From the NCBI GenBank assembly GCA_025127975.1, contig JAHLYQ010000007.1, forward strand, positions 1-63,723: 63,723 bases of DNA. Reading direction: 5' to 3'. The position numbers were made by a program, and so were the translations under genes. Shown piece after piece: positions 53,613-62,498 of this stretch. Below the pieces are notes generated by a model. The model was not told the origin of the DNA. It made no database searches and saw only the letters and a program-made list of their open reading frames with translations. Positions within the stretch are counted from its first letter, which is position 1. The number at the start of each line of letters is the position of its first letter. This stretch comes from Synechococcus sp. CS-1331 (lineage in GTDB: Bacteria; Cyanobacteriota; Cyanobacteriia; PCC-6307; Cyanobiaceae).

Positions 53613-53975
53613 ATGGCCAAATTCCAATTCGAATTCACTCCAAAGCAGGATGTTGAGTTCAGGGAGCTTGTGGCCAAGCAGAGGATTGCTGCCATCGCCA
53701 TCGCCGTGCTTGTTGTCATCAAGGCTGGGGGCGCCCTCCAGGATGTCTCCTCTGCCAACTGGCAGGAAATTATGTTTGCAGTGGCGTCTTTCCTGGCGGC
53801 AATGTACTCCTGCTATTCGTTGTATTTTAGCAGTGTAAGGCTCTACAGGATTACTAATTCGGCTGGCAATGATTTGAGCAATCTGTTTGCTGGATTGCAG
53901 GGCTTGGAGAATTGCTTTGCCGCCTTGGCCTTGGCAATTTTATTTAGCGTAATCCCTGATTATTTGGTTGGCTAG
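53613..53975 (+). CDS. Membrane protein of unknown function
   Basis: I chose ATG 53613 (MAKFQFEFTPKQDVEFRELV), which starts cleanly before the first helix; the longer frame back to 53217 is antisense to the SDR gene. The 120-residue product has three hydrophobic segments (IAAIAIAVLVVIKAGGALQD, IMFAVASFLAAMYSCYSLYF and FAALALAILFSVIPDYLVG). Codon usage and base content (AT-rich end) differ from neighbours, so it may be a newer acquisition. No family is recognised. Confidence 0.65.
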   Translation: MAKFQFEFTPKQDVEFRELVAKQRIAAIAIAVLVVIKAGGALQDVSSANWQEIMFAVASFLAAMYSCYSLYFSSVRLYRITNSAGNDLSNLFAGLQGLENCFAALALAILFSVIPDYLVG

Positions 53976-54014
53976 GACTATTAATTAGACTGAATTGTTT
54001 GATTTGTTTTATGC

Positions 54015-54368
54015 TTAATTGGGTCGTGCTTTCGGCCTGACAATTCTATGTTTTCTCCCGGTTTTGCGAGACCCGGGTTTGCTGTTGGTGCGCTTTTCGC
54101 CTAAATGATCCTCCAGCTTGCGCTGCAGAATCAGGCCCGAGAGCACAACCGTGATCGCATTGGCAATGATCAGAGGGCCATTGCGCGTAAAAATGCCATA
54201 AACCAGCCACAGGGCAATCCCACTGGTAAAAAAGGCATACATGCTTAGGGAGATCCCCCGGGTGTCGCCACTGCTGAGGGTTCTCATTGCCTGGGGAATG
54301 AAGCTCAAGGTGGTCAGAGAAGCTGCCGCGTAGCCCAGCAGTTCAATGGCGGATGATTGTTGACTCAT
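54015..54368 (-). CDS. SemiSWEET sugar transporter
   Basis: The product has three helices with the SemiSWEET pattern: LLGYAAASLTTLSFIPQAMR (with the conserved PQ), SSGDTRGISLSMYAFFTSGI, then ALWLVYGIFTRNGPLIIANA (Asn of the sugar pocket). SemiSWEETs dimerise to form a sugar channel. The protein is 117 residues long because of a basic tail of about 35 residues (KRTNSKPGSRKTGRKHRI). The ATG overlaps the end of the DUF938 gene by 4 bases, so the pair is translationally coupled. Confidence 0.85.
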   Translation of the reverse strand: MSQQSSAIELLGYAAASLTTLSFIPQAMRTLSSGDTRGISLSMYAFFTSGIALWLVYGIFTRNGPLIIANAITVVLSGLILQRKLEDHLGEKRTNSKPGSRKTGRKHRIVRPKARPN

Positions 54369-55000
54369 GGCAACATCCTGCTGGATTGCCAGGGCCCAGC
54401 GCTGAAGATCAGGGTGCGGTTATTGGCTGGCATGGCCACATCGTCAAGGGGCTCCAGGCCCGCGGCGAGGGCTTGCTGCTTTAGCTCCACTGCATCCCGC
54501 ACCCCCATGGCTGGATCGAGGTTGCGCAGATGGGCATCGAAGCTGAGGTTGCTGGCCGCGGTGTGCACCCCACCGTCGTGAAAGGGGCCGTAGAGCAGCA
54601 GCAGGCCACCGGGCTCCAGCACCTGGCGCACTCCTGCCAGCAGCTGGGGCAGGGCTGCCGCCGGCATGATGTGGCAGGTGTTGGCGCTGAATACGGCGTC
54701 GAAGCGGCCGCCAGGCCACTGCCCGGCCTCGGTCACATCGAGGCGGATTGCTCTGGGTAGTTCGGCAGCTGGCGCCAGGTCCTGCCGGGCCAGGCCTGCC
54801 AGTTGGCCCTGCAGGGTTGCCAGCCCCTCCTGTCGCTCGCTGGCTTGCCAGCTCAAAGCTGGGATGTTCGCGCCGAAATAGGCGGCGTGCTGGCCGCTGC
54901 CGGAGCCAATCTCAAGCACCCGCGCCCGCTCTGGCAGCCAGGCTTGAAGCAGGGCCAAGATCGGCTGCTTGTTGCGTTCGCAGGCTGGGGAGAGAAACAC
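54365..55000 (-). CDS. DUF938 SAM-dependent methyltransferase
   Basis: The 211-residue product opens SPACERNKQPILALLQAWLP, as in DUF938 proteins (SPAxERNxxPI). Motif I is VLEIGSGSGQHAAYFGANIP and the later FSANTCHIM and LYGPFHDGGVHTA are also typical. This class of methyltransferase has no assigned substrate. It is followed on the same strand by the SemiSWEET gene with an ATGA overlap. Confidence 0.85.
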   Translation of the reverse strand: MFLSPACERNKQPILALLQAWLPERARVLEIGSGSGQHAAYFGANIPALSWQASERQEGLATLQGQLAGLARQDLAPAAELPRAIRLDVTEAGQWPGGRFDAVFSANTCHIMPAAALPQLLAGVRQVLEPGGLLLLYGPFHDGGVHTAASNLSFDAHLRNLDPAMGVRDAVELKQQALAAGLEPLDDVAMPANNRTLIFSAGPWQSSRMLP

Positions 55001-55034
55001 GCGCTTCCGGTTGGGATGGCTGCAGGGCAGCTTC

Positions 55035-55475
55035 TTAGGGGGTGCCGCCTGGGAAGCCGCTCCAGCTCTTCAGTTCCTGGAGGGTCTGGACCCCTTCGCG
55101 GCGCTCCTTGCCTGGCTGGTCCCAGGTGGGGTAGGCGCGGATCTGGGCCGCCTGGCAGCGGGCCCGACCGGGGTCGGTTTTGTCGCACTCCACGTAGGGA
55201 AGGGTGTTGCCGGCCTCTTTGCCAAACAGATTTTTCTGGTGGAAGCAGGCTGGACACCACCAGGCGCCATAGAAAATCGCCCCCTTGGCCCGCAGGTGGT
55301 CGCTGAGGGCCTTTTGTTCCGGGCTGGAGGGGGCCAGGGCCTCGCCGAGGCTGGAGGTGGTTGAGGCGCCAGGAACGTTGGCTCCTTTGGCGGCACTGGC
55401 GGTGGCCGTAAAGCCCAGCAGCACCGTGCTCAGGCCGATCAGTAGGGCAGAACGCAGGGAGCCGAACTCGGGCAT
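55035..55475 (-). CDS. Exported thioredoxin-fold protein with CPAC motif (LTO1/VKOR-tail-like)
   Basis: The 146-residue product has a signal peptide ending near LLGFTATASAA. The thioredoxin core reads AIFYGAWWCPACFHQKNLFG, with redox motif WCPAC, then PYVECDKTD and IRAYPTWDQPGKERREGVQT (cis-Pro region YPTW). The same fold is found as the C-terminal domain of cyanobacterial and plant VKOR proteins that make disulfides in the lumen. The VKOR membrane half is not present, so it may work with a separate VKOR or accept electrons from the periplasm. It stands alone on the minus strand. Confidence 0.85.
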   Translation of the reverse strand: MPEFGSLRSALLIGLSTVLLGFTATASAAKGANVPGASTTSSLGEALAPSSPEQKALSDHLRAKGAIFYGAWWCPACFHQKNLFGKEAGNTLPYVECDKTDPGRARCQAAQIRAYPTWDQPGKERREGVQTLQELKSWSGFPGGTP

Positions 55476-55658
55476 CGGGGTGCGGGGTGCGGGTCAGCGG
55501 GCGGAGGCTACGGCTGATGGCCGGCTCTGGCCGGGCTGTGTGCGCAAAACCACAGCGGAGTGGTGGGGCGCCGGCGTTCGGCCTTCCGCCCTTCGGCGCG
55601 GCGGCTGAACAGCCCCATGGCTGAAACAATGGTCAGCTAGCGGTGGATAGGGAGGTCG

Positions 55659-56627
55659 ATGGGCGCAAACGGCTACCGCGACTACTTCAAGGTGCTGGGC
55701 GTGGAGCGGAGCGCCGATGCGGACGCCATCAAGCGGGCCTTTCGCAAGTTGGCCCGTCAGTACCACCCGGATGTCAATCCAGACGACGCGGGTGCCGAGG
55801 CCAAGTTCAAGGAGGTGAGCGAGGCCTATGAGGTGCTCTCCGACCCGGATAAGCGCCGCCGCTACGAACAGTTTGGCCAGTATTGGAGCCAGGCCGGCGG
55901 CGGCCCTGGCACGGGCGGGGTGGACGTTGACTTCGGCCGCTACGGCAATTTCGACGATTTCATCAACGACCTGCTGGGACGTTTTGGCGGGCCCGCCTCC
56001 GGCGGTGCCCCGGGCGGTTTCGGTTTTAGTTCGGGCTTCTCGGGTGGGTTTTCCGGCGGCATGCCTGGAGGGGGTCGCGGCGCCCCGATCAATCTCGATG
56101 CCGAAGCCAGCATCAGCCTCTCCTTTGCCGACGCCTTCCGCGGTTCCGAGCGCACCCTGGCCGTCAACGACGAGCGGGTGCAGGTGCGCATCCCCCCTGG
56201 GGTGAAGCACGGCAGCCGGCTGCGGCTTAAGGGCAAGGGCAATCTGCAGCCCGGCACCGGCCGCCGCGGCGACCTCTACCTCAACCTGCAGCTCCAGGAG
56301 CATCCGGTGTGGAAGCTCGACGGCGACCAGCTGCGGGCCGAGCTGCCCCTCAGCCTCGATGAGCTGGCCCTCGGCGGCGAGGTGCGGGTGGCCACCCCCG
56401 ACGGAGAGGCCTCCGTCCAGGTGCCCCCCGGCATGACCCTGGGCCGCAGCCTGCGGCTCAAGGGCAAGGGTTGGCCGCTCAAGGACGGCCGCGGCGACCT
56501 GCTGCTCACCCCGGTGCTCAAGTTGCCAGGCCAGCTCAGTGCCGAGGAACGGCAGTTGCTGGAGCAGCTGCGAGCCGCCCGCAGTGCCGATCCCCGGGCG
56601 GGTTGGATTCAGGCCGCCCGTCTCTAG
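55659..56627 (+). CDS. DnaJ/CbpA-type co-chaperone without zinc finger
   Basis: The 322-residue product has the J domain (YRDYFKVLGVERSADADAIK, HPD in QYHPDVNPDDAG), a Gly/Phe-rich linker from residue 90 to 145, and the two C-terminal substrate domains (DAFRGSERTLAVN, GSRLRLKGKGNLQPG). No cysteine zinc-finger repeats appear, so it is of the DnaJ-type II/CbpA class. J proteins stimulate DnaK ATPase. It is followed by hemB after 25 bases. A TTG-started frame upstream is not used. Confidence 0.92.
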   Translation: MGANGYRDYFKVLGVERSADADAIKRAFRKLARQYHPDVNPDDAGAEAKFKEVSEAYEVLSDPDKRRRYEQFGQYWSQAGGGPGTGGVDVDFGRYGNFDDFINDLLGRFGGPASGGAPGGFGFSSGFSGGFSGGMPGGGRGAPINLDAEASISLSFADAFRGSERTLAVNDERVQVRIPPGVKHGSRLRLKGKGNLQPGTGRRGDLYLNLQLQEHPVWKLDGDQLRAELPLSLDELALGGEVRVATPDGEASVQVPPGMTLGRSLRLKGKGWPLKDGRGDLLLTPVLKLPGQLSAEERQLLEQLRAARSADPRAGWIQAARL

Positions 56628-56652
56628 GATCCGCCCTAGCGAGATTGGCCCC

Positions 56653-57654
56653 ATGGAGCTCACCTACCGCCCCCGCAGGCTGCGCCGCACCCCGGCCCTG
56701 CGGGCGATGGTGCGGGAGCACCAGCTCAGCGCCGCCGACTTCATCTATCCGCTCTTTGTGCATGAGGGCGCCAGCAACGAGCCGATCGGGGCCATGCCAG
56801 GGGCCATGCGCTGGAGCCTGGAGGGGCTGGTGGAGGAGGTGGGCCGCGCCTGGGACCTGGGCATCCGCTGCGTGGTGCTGTTCCCTAAGGTGGCCGATGG
56901 CCTCAAAACGGAGGACGGGGCCGAGTGCTTCAACGAGCATGGCCTGATCCCCCGAGCCATTCGCCGGCTCAAGGAGGTGCACCCGGGCATGGCGATCATG
57001 ACCGACGTGGCCCTGGATCCCTATTCCTGCGATGGCCACGACGGCATCGTCAGCGATCGGGGGGTGGTGCTCAATGATGAAACGGTGGCGGTGCTCTGCA
57101 AGCAGGCCGTGGCCCAGGCCCGAGCCGGTGCCGACCTGATCGGCCCCAGCGACATGATGGACGGCCGGGTTGGGGCCATCCGCGAGGCCCTCGATGAGGA
57201 GGGTTTTGAGCACATCGGCATTATCAGCTATACCGCCAAATACGCCTCCGCCTATTACGGACCCTTCCGTGAAGCGCTGGATTCCGCTCCCCGGGCCGCC
57301 GCCGGTAAGCCGATCCCTGGCGATAAATCCACCTACCAGATGGATCCGGCCAATGGCCGTGAAGCCCTCACCGAGGCCCAGCTAGATGAACAGGAGGGAG
57401 CTGACATCATCATGGTGAAGCCAGGCCTGGCTTACCTCGACATCATTTACCGGCTGCGGGGTGAAACCGAGCTTCCCATTGCCGCATATAACGTCAGCGG
57501 TGAATACGCCATGGTCAAGGCGGCGGCAGAGAGGGGCTGGATCGACGAGCGAGCGGTGGTGCTGGAAACCTTGCTCTGCTTCAAACGGGCCGGCGCCGAT
57601 TTGATCCTCACTTATCACGCCTGCGAGGCGGCCCAGTGGCTCAGGCAGGGCTGA
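56653..57654 (+). CDS. hemB: Porphobilinogen synthase (delta-aminolevulinic acid dehydratase)
   Basis: HemB condenses two 5-aminolevulinates to porphobilinogen on the way to chlorophyll, haem and bilins. The ATG at 56653 (MELTYRPRRLRRTPALRAMV) gives 333 residues. The metal loop reads DVALDPYSCDGHDGIVSDRG, an Asp-rich plant-like (Mg) type rather than the Cys-rich zinc type. The two active-site lysines lie in SYTAKYASAYYGPFREAL and IIMVKPGLAYLDII. It sits in the dnaJ-hemB run that leads to the VOC gene and mutS2. Confidence 0.96.
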   Translation: MELTYRPRRLRRTPALRAMVREHQLSAADFIYPLFVHEGASNEPIGAMPGAMRWSLEGLVEEVGRAWDLGIRCVVLFPKVADGLKTEDGAECFNEHGLIPRAIRRLKEVHPGMAIMTDVALDPYSCDGHDGIVSDRGVVLNDETVAVLCKQAVAQARAGADLIGPSDMMDGRVGAIREALDEEGFEHIGIISYTAKYASAYYGPFREALDSAPRAAAGKPIPGDKSTYQMDPANGREALTEAQLDEQEGADIIMVKPGLAYLDIIYRLRGETELPIAAYNVSGEYAMVKAAAERGWIDERAVVLETLLCFKRAGADLILTYHACEAAQWLRQG

Positions 57655-57655
57655 G

Positions 57656-58573
57656 TTGATTCAATTGCGATCGGGGCCCACCCTGGCAACGGCCCTTTAT
57701 CTGGCCCTGATAACGGCCCTTGCTAAAGCCAGCGCCATCCCTTTTCTATTGTTTCCTGAGCTGGGAGCGCTGGCATCGGTGCTGTTCAGCGATCCCGCTG
57801 GCAGCTGGGCCCGCTCGCCCCGGCTGCTGGTGCTGACGCCAGTGCTGACGGCGATTCTGGGGGTGGGAATCAGCCGCATGATTCCCTATGGCCCCGTTTC
57901 GGTGGTGCTGATCCTGCTGTTGAGCTTGCTGGTGATCCGGGCCCTGCGCTCGCCGATCGTGCCAGCCATTTCAGCCGGGATGCTGCCCCTGGCCCTGGGG
58001 ATCACAAGTTGGCAGTATCCGGCAACCATCCTGGTCGGCACCGGAGGTCTGGCCCTGTTGGCGGTGCTGCGCAGCCGCTTGGCCCTGGGCACCATTCCCC
58101 ACCCTCGCCCAGCTCTTGGCCATGGCCCCATTCCCTCCCCATGGCTGCCCCTGGCAATTTTTGTAGCCGGGGGGCTGCTGCTGGTGCAGCTGCTCGGCTC
58201 GCGCCTGGTGCTCTACCCACCCCTGTTTGTGATCTGCTGGGAAATGCTTGCCCAGCCCCATCACTGCCCTTGGCAGGAGCGACCCTTTGCAGTGTTGCTG
58301 GTTACGGGAGTGGCCGCCCTGGCGGGTTCAATGCTGGTGGAAACCCTGGGGGTTTCTCCCCTGGCGGCCTTCTCGGCTGTGTTTGTCACTGGCCTGGCCC
58401 TGCAACTGGCGCAACTGACCTGCCCCCCCGCCTATGGACTCGCCCTGCTTCCCTTTGTCATCCCCTCCCCATCGATGACCTACCCCCTGCACACCCTGGT
58501 CGGCACGGCCTGGTTGCTGCTGGTGGTCAAGCTGCACCAGAACCACACTGGCTGGCGCAGCGCCCGAGAATGA
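57656..58573 (+). CDS. Integral membrane protein of unknown function (HPP-like)
   Basis: The 305-residue product has about eight to nine helices in two related halves (FLLFPELGALASVLFSDPAG and FVICWEMLAQPHHCPWQERP). This resembles the paired small-membrane HPP module, although I cannot confirm the family. The start is TTG 57656, immediately after the hemB stop, which points to coupling. The end overlaps the VOC gene start by 4 bases. A transport role is a guess. Confidence 0.6.
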   Translation: MIQLRSGPTLATALYLALITALAKASAIPFLLFPELGALASVLFSDPAGSWARSPRLLVLTPVLTAILGVGISRMIPYGPVSVVLILLLSLLVIRALRSPIVPAISAGMLPLALGITSWQYPATILVGTGGLALLAVLRSRLALGTIPHPRPALGHGPIPSPWLPLAIFVAGGLLLVQLLGSRLVLYPPLFVICWEMLAQPHHCPWQERPFAVLLVTGVAALAGSMLVETLGVSPLAAFSAVFVTGLALQLAQLTCPPAYGLALLPFVIPSPSMTYPLHTLVGTAWLLLVVKLHQNHTGWRSARE

Positions 58574-58983
58574 CTTTTATGCAACAGGTGTCCATGGCTC
58601 CGGCCCCAGTCCATCGCCTTGGCCATGTGGCCCTGCGGGTGCAGGACATGGATCGGGCCAAGGCTTTCTATCTCTCCTTGGGCTTGCAACTCACCTGGGA
58701 TGCCCCCGACTGGGCCTACCTGGAATGGCCAGGCGGCGGCACGGGCATCGCCCTGCTCAGCGAAAGCTACCGGGCCGCAGGCCCCCACTTCGCTTTCCAC
58801 TTTCACCAGCGCTCGGAGGTGGATGGGGTTCATGCCAGCCTGATGGCGGCTGGCCATAGCTGTGGTCCGGTGCACGACCACCGCGATGGCACGGCCTCCT
58901 TCTACCTGCAGGATCCGGAAGGCAACTGGCTGGAGATGCTCTATGAGCCCGCCGGCGGAATCCCCTCCAACCTGGGCGGCTGA
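58570..58983 (+). CDS. VOC-family protein (glyoxalase I-like)
   Basis: The ATG at 58570 (MTFMQQVSMAPAPVHRLGHV) or 58579 starts a 137-residue protein of the vicinal oxygen chelate fold. It has two beta-alpha-beta-beta-beta units: HRLGHVALRVQDMDRAKAFY and HDHRDGTASFYLQDPEGNWL, with His/Glu metal ligands (GHVA, NWLEMLYEP). VOC enzymes range from glyoxalase to dioxygenase; the reaction here is not known. It overlaps the previous stop by 4 bases, and its 3' end overlaps the antisense HepT gene by 43 bases. Confidence 0.8.
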   Translation: MTFMQQVSMAPAPVHRLGHVALRVQDMDRAKAFYLSLGLQLTWDAPDWAYLEWPGGGTGIALLSESYRAAGPHFAFHFHQRSEVDGVHASLMAAGHSCGPVHDHRDGTASFYLQDPEGNWLEMLYEPAGGIPSNLGG

Positions 58984-59444
58984 CCAAGTCCTCCAAGGGG
59001 CCTGCGGCCTGCCTCTCCAATGGTGATCAGTTCCTTCAGCCAGCTATCGAAGCTCGCCAGATCGGCGCTTAGCCGCGGCCAGAGTTCCAGGGCGCCTGCC
59101 AACCGCAGGTTCACTTGCTCTGGATCCAGATCGTCGGCGTAGAGGTGACGGACGACATGGCGAAATCCCAGCAGTTTCGCCAGTGATTGAGCCGTAGAGG
59201 CAGACAACAGGGGCGGTCTTAGGTCCGTGGCCTGGGTGAGGCGATCCAATAGCCGGCGGTGCCAGTCGGCACCTTCAGGAGTGCCGCCATTCAGCACCCG
59301 CACGATCTGCAGCAGGCAGCGCTCGATGCCCGTGTAGAGGTTTTGCAGACGTAGGGCTGCCGCATCCACCCGCTCGGCATCAGCGCCCTCGCTTTGCCAG
59401 ATCGCGCAGTCGCCTGGGCGGGGGTGGATCAAGTGGCATGGCAA
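58941..59444 (-). CDS. HepT-type HEPN toxin
   Basis: The product has the HEPN helical fold (LQNLYTGIERCLLQIVRVLN, LAKLLGFRHVVRHLYADDLD) with the RNase motif RHVVRHLY, which is R-x4-H-x-Y, plus the expected Leu-rich context. It is encoded directly behind the MNT gene; its TTG start at 59444 follows the MNT stop with no gap. HEPN toxins cut RNA; in HepT/MntA the partner polyadenylates or AMPylates the toxin tyrosine. The C-terminal 20 residues overlap the VOC gene in antisense. Confidence 0.88.
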   Translation of the reverse strand: MPCHLIHPRPGDCAIWQSEGADAERVDAAALRLQNLYTGIERCLLQIVRVLNGGTPEGADWHRRLLDRLTQATDLRPPLLSASTAQSLAKLLGFRHVVRHLYADDLDPEQVNLRLAGALELWPRLSADLASFDSWLKELITIGEAGRRPLGGLGQPPRLEGIPPAGS

Positions 59445-59840
59445 TCAGCGCAGGGGTTGGCCATCTCGCTGGATCGGCTCCTGCCAGCACAAGGGCAACG
59501 CCTCCAGTCGCACAAGGTCGAGGGCGACAGGCGAGGCTTTATGTCGGTCTAGTTCCCGACCAGCGCAGCGTTGCGCCAAATCCAAAGCCTCAATCAGGTC
59601 CCCGGCCGGCAACTGTGCCACAGCTAAATCGAGATCCGAATCGGCATGAAAGCCTGGTCCCAGGCTCGAGCCAAATAGCCAGAGCGACACTTCGGGCCAC
59701 TGAGCACGCAGCTCGGACGCCACGGTCGCCGCCACCTCCAGCAGCTGGCGGCGGCGCTGCTGCAATTGCCCGGCCTCGCTGGCCCAGCGGCGCTGCCAGT
59801 GTTCACGCTGTAGGGGTGTCAGCAGGGGCGTCTTGGCCAT
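59445..59840 (-). CDS. MntA-type nucleotidyltransferase antitoxin
   Basis: I chose the ATG at 59840 (MAKTPLLTPLQREHWQRRWA); the longer frame to 59903 adds unconserved residues. The active site is WLFGSSLGPGFHADSDLDLA (GS-x9-DxD), with acidic DLVR later. The 131-residue protein would AMPylate or bind the HepT toxin encoded next to it. The two genes form one operon, antisense to the dnaJ-hemB-mutS2 run. Confidence 0.88.
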   Translation of the reverse strand: MAKTPLLTPLQREHWQRRWASEAGQLQQRRRQLLEVAATVASELRAQWPEVSLWLFGSSLGPGFHADSDLDLAVAQLPAGDLIEALDLAQRCAGRELDRHKASPVALDLVRLEALPLCWQEPIQRDGQPLR

Positions 59841-60017
59841 GGATTCATCGTAGGCAAGTTGCTTGTCGTGGGATTCCAGTTGGTTTAACTCCCCTATGCC
59901 CAAACTCGCTGCCGCTGGTGCATTGCCCGAGAATGGTCAGAGCAAGTCTCATCACCATGGCTGCGGTCCCAACCCAATCACTCTGCCCCTTGGCCCAGGG
60001 GCTGCCGCTCAACGCTG

Positions 60018-62450
60018 GTGAGTGATGCCGCCATCGCCGCCGAAACCCTGGTGCTGCTGGAGTGGCCGCGGCTGGCGGCCCACCTGGCCAGCTTTGCCAG
60101 CACCGACGCCGGTGGTCGCCACTGCCGCGCCCTGCCCCTGCCTGCCGATCTCGCTGCCAGTCAACGGCTGCTGGCCGAAACCACCGAGTTGCTCGGTCTC
60201 GATGGGTTGGTCGAGGGCGGCCTCAGTTTCCTGGGGGCGGTGGATATCAGCCCCACGGTGGCCCTGTGCGCCAAGGGCGGCTGCGCCGGTGGCGAGCAGC
60301 TGCTGGCCCTGGCCGGCACCCTGGCGGCGGCGCGGCGGCTGAGGCGTCAAATCGACGATCCGGAGCTGCGACCGGTCTGCACCGAGCTGGTGAGCGAGCT
60401 GCGCACCCTGCCGGAGCTGGAGCAGCGCCTGCACCACTGCCTGGAGGAGGGTGGCCGGGTGGCGGATCGGGCCAGCGAGGAGCTGGCGGCCCTGCGCCGC
60501 CGCCTGCAGGCGGCGTTGGCCGAGCGGCGCGAGCGGCTGCAGGAGCTGGTGCGCCGCTACGGGCCCCTGCTGCAAGACAGCGTGATCTCGGAGCGCTCAG
60601 GCCGGCCAGTGCTGGCGGTGAAGGCCGTGGCCGCCGGCCAGGTGAAGGGCCTGGTGCACGACAGCTCCGCCTCGGGCCAGACGGTGTTCATCGAACCCCA
60701 GGCGGTGATTTCCCTGGGCAACCGCCTGCGGGAGCTGCAGGGCCAGGAGCGGGAACTCGAGCGTGAGGTGCTGCTGGCGCTCAGCGGCCTGGTGGGGGAG
60801 CAGGCGGAGCCGTTGGATCAGCTGCATTGGATTTTGGTGCGTCTGGATGCCGCCTTGGCCCGGGCCCGCTACGGCGCCTGGCTGGGGGCGGTGCGCCCTG
60901 TGCTGGTGGACGGCTCGGCGGCCCCCTTTGAGCTGCGCGACCTGCGCCATCCGCTGCTGCTGTGGCAGCACAAGCGGGAGGGCGGTCAGCCGGTGGTGCC
61001 GGTGACGATTCAGGTGGCCCCAGAGCTGCGGGTGGTGGCGATCACCGGCCCGAACACCGGCGGCAAGACCGTCACCCTCAAGAGTGTGGGCCTGGCGGCG
61101 CTGATGGCCAGGGCCGGCCTGTTCCTGCCCTGCAGCGGCACGCCGCGCCTGCCCTGGTGCGCTCTTGTGCTAGCCGACATCGGCGATGAGCAATCCCTGC
61201 AGCAGAACCTCTCCACCTTCAGCGGCCACATCCGCCGCATCGCCCGCATCCTGGCTGCCCTGCCGGATGGGGCTGGGGAAGGTCTGTTGGCGGGGCCGGC
61301 CCTGGTGCTGCTCGATGAGGTGGGTGCCGGCACCGATCCGCTCGAGGGTTCGGCCCTGGCCACGGCCCTGCTCAAGCACCTGGCCGATCGGGCCCGGCTG
61401 ACTATCGCCACCACCCACTTCGGCGAACTAAAGGCCCTCAAGTACAACGACCCGCGCTTCGAGAACGCCTCGGTGGCGTTCAACGTGGAGACCCTCTCGC
61501 CCACCTACCACCTGCAGTGGGGCATCCCAGGCCGCAGCAATGCCCTGGCGATCGCCAGCCGCCTCGGCCTCGATGGCGCCGTGCTGAGCGAAGCCGAAGC
61601 GCTGCTGGCGCCGCGCGGCGAGGGGGAGGTCAACCAGGTGATCGCCGGGCTGGAAAACCAGCGCCAGCGCCAGCAGGAGGCCGCCGAGGAGGCCGCTGTT
61701 CTGCTGGCCCGCACCGAGCTGCTGCATGAGGAGCTGCTGGAGCGCTGGCAGCAGCAAAAGCAGCAGAGCGCCGAGCTGCAGGAGCAGCGGCGCCAGCAGC
61801 TGGAGCGCTCGATCCGCCAGGGCCAGAATGAGGTGAAGCGAATCATCCGCCGGCTGCGTCAGGGTTCAGGCTCGGGGGCCGCCAGCAGCGCCGCCCTGGG
61901 TGAAACCGCCCGCCAGGCCGGCCAGCGGCTCAAGCACCTCGAGCAGCAGCACCGCCCCACCCCGGAGCGGCGCGAGCATCGCGGCTGGATGCCGGTGGTT
62001 GGCGATCGGGTGCGGGTGTTGTCCCTGGGCAAGGCCGGCGAGGTGCTGGCCCTCTCCGATGACGGCCGGGAGCTCACCGTGCGCTGCGGCCTGATGCGGC
62101 TGACCCTGGAGCTGGCCGCGATCGAGGGGCTCCATGGCGAAAAACCCTCACCCCCTGAGGTGCAGGTGCAGGTCAAGGGGCAGCGGGGGCTGGGCGGCAG
62201 GGGTGCCAGCGTGCGCAGTGAGCGCAACACGGTGGACGTGCGCGGCCTCAGGGTGCATGAGGCGGAGGCCCAACTGGAGGAGCGCCTGCGCCAGGCCAAT
62301 GGCCCGGTGTGGGTGATCCACGGCATCGGCACCGGCAAGCTCAAGGTTGGCCTGCGGGCCTGGCTGGCAACGGTGCCCTACGTGGAGCGGGTGAGCGATG
62401 CTGAGCAGGGCGACGGGGGCTCGGGCTGCAGCGTGGTGTGGGTGAAGTGA
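60018..62450 (+). CDS. mutS2: MutS2 endonuclease / ribosome-splitting ATPase
   Basis: The product of 810 residues starts at GTG 60018 (MSDAAIAAETLVLLEWPRLA). It has the MutS ATPase core with Walker A VAITGPNTGGKTVTLKSVGL, Walker B ALVLLDEVGAGTDPLEGSAL, a coiled-coil region rich in Gln, a KOW-like patch, and the C-terminal Smr domain NTVDVRGLRVHEAEAQLEER. MutS2 proteins act against homeologous recombination or split collided ribosomes. It follows MntA/HepT and precedes YefM/YoeB, both on the other strand. Confidence 0.95.
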   Translation: MSDAAIAAETLVLLEWPRLAAHLASFASTDAGGRHCRALPLPADLAASQRLLAETTELLGLDGLVEGGLSFLGAVDISPTVALCAKGGCAGGEQLLALAGTLAAARRLRRQIDDPELRPVCTELVSELRTLPELEQRLHHCLEEGGRVADRASEELAALRRRLQAALAERRERLQELVRRYGPLLQDSVISERSGRPVLAVKAVAAGQVKGLVHDSSASGQTVFIEPQAVISLGNRLRELQGQERELEREVLLALSGLVGEQAEPLDQLHWILVRLDAALARARYGAWLGAVRPVLVDGSAAPFELRDLRHPLLLWQHKREGGQPVVPVTIQVAPELRVVAITGPNTGGKTVTLKSVGLAALMARAGLFLPCSGTPRLPWCALVLADIGDEQSLQQNLSTFSGHIRRIARILAALPDGAGEGLLAGPALVLLDEVGAGTDPLEGSALATALLKHLADRARLTIATTHFGELKALKYNDPRFENASVAFNVETLSPTYHLQWGIPGRSNALAIASRLGLDGAVLSEAEALLAPRGEGEVNQVIAGLENQRQRQQEAAEEAAVLLARTELLHEELLERWQQQKQQSAELQEQRRQQLERSIRQGQNEVKRIIRRLRQGSGSGAASSAALGETARQAGQRLKHLEQQHRPTPERREHRGWMPVVGDRVRVLSLGKAGEVLALSDDGRELTVRCGLMRLTLELAAIEGLHGEKPSPPEVQVQVKGQRGLGGRGASVRSERNTVDVRGLRVHEAEAQLEERLRQANGPVWVIHGIGTGKLKVGLRAWLATVPYVERVSDAEQGDGGSGCSVVWVK

Positions 62451-62456
62451 GGGGCT

Positions 62457-62471
62457 GCCCTTCGGCAGGGC
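62457..62471 (+). terminator. Weak hairpin after mutS2
   Basis: GCCCT and AGGGC form a 5-bp stem around TCGGC, seven bases past the mutS2 stop. No T-run follows. It is also part of the 40-bp direct repeat. Confidence 0.3.
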
Positions 62472-62497
62472 CATGACGCTCGCCCCAGCCAGTTCCG
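62458..62497. repeat. 40-bp direct repeat, copy 1 (left of yoeB)
   Basis: This 40-base unit matches 63096-63135 at 37 of 40 positions in the same orientation. It includes the start ATGACGCTCGCCCCAGCCAG found at the beginning of the Uma2-family gene, so it is a stray copy of that gene's 5' end. Confidence 0.9.
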
Positions 62498-62498
62498 C

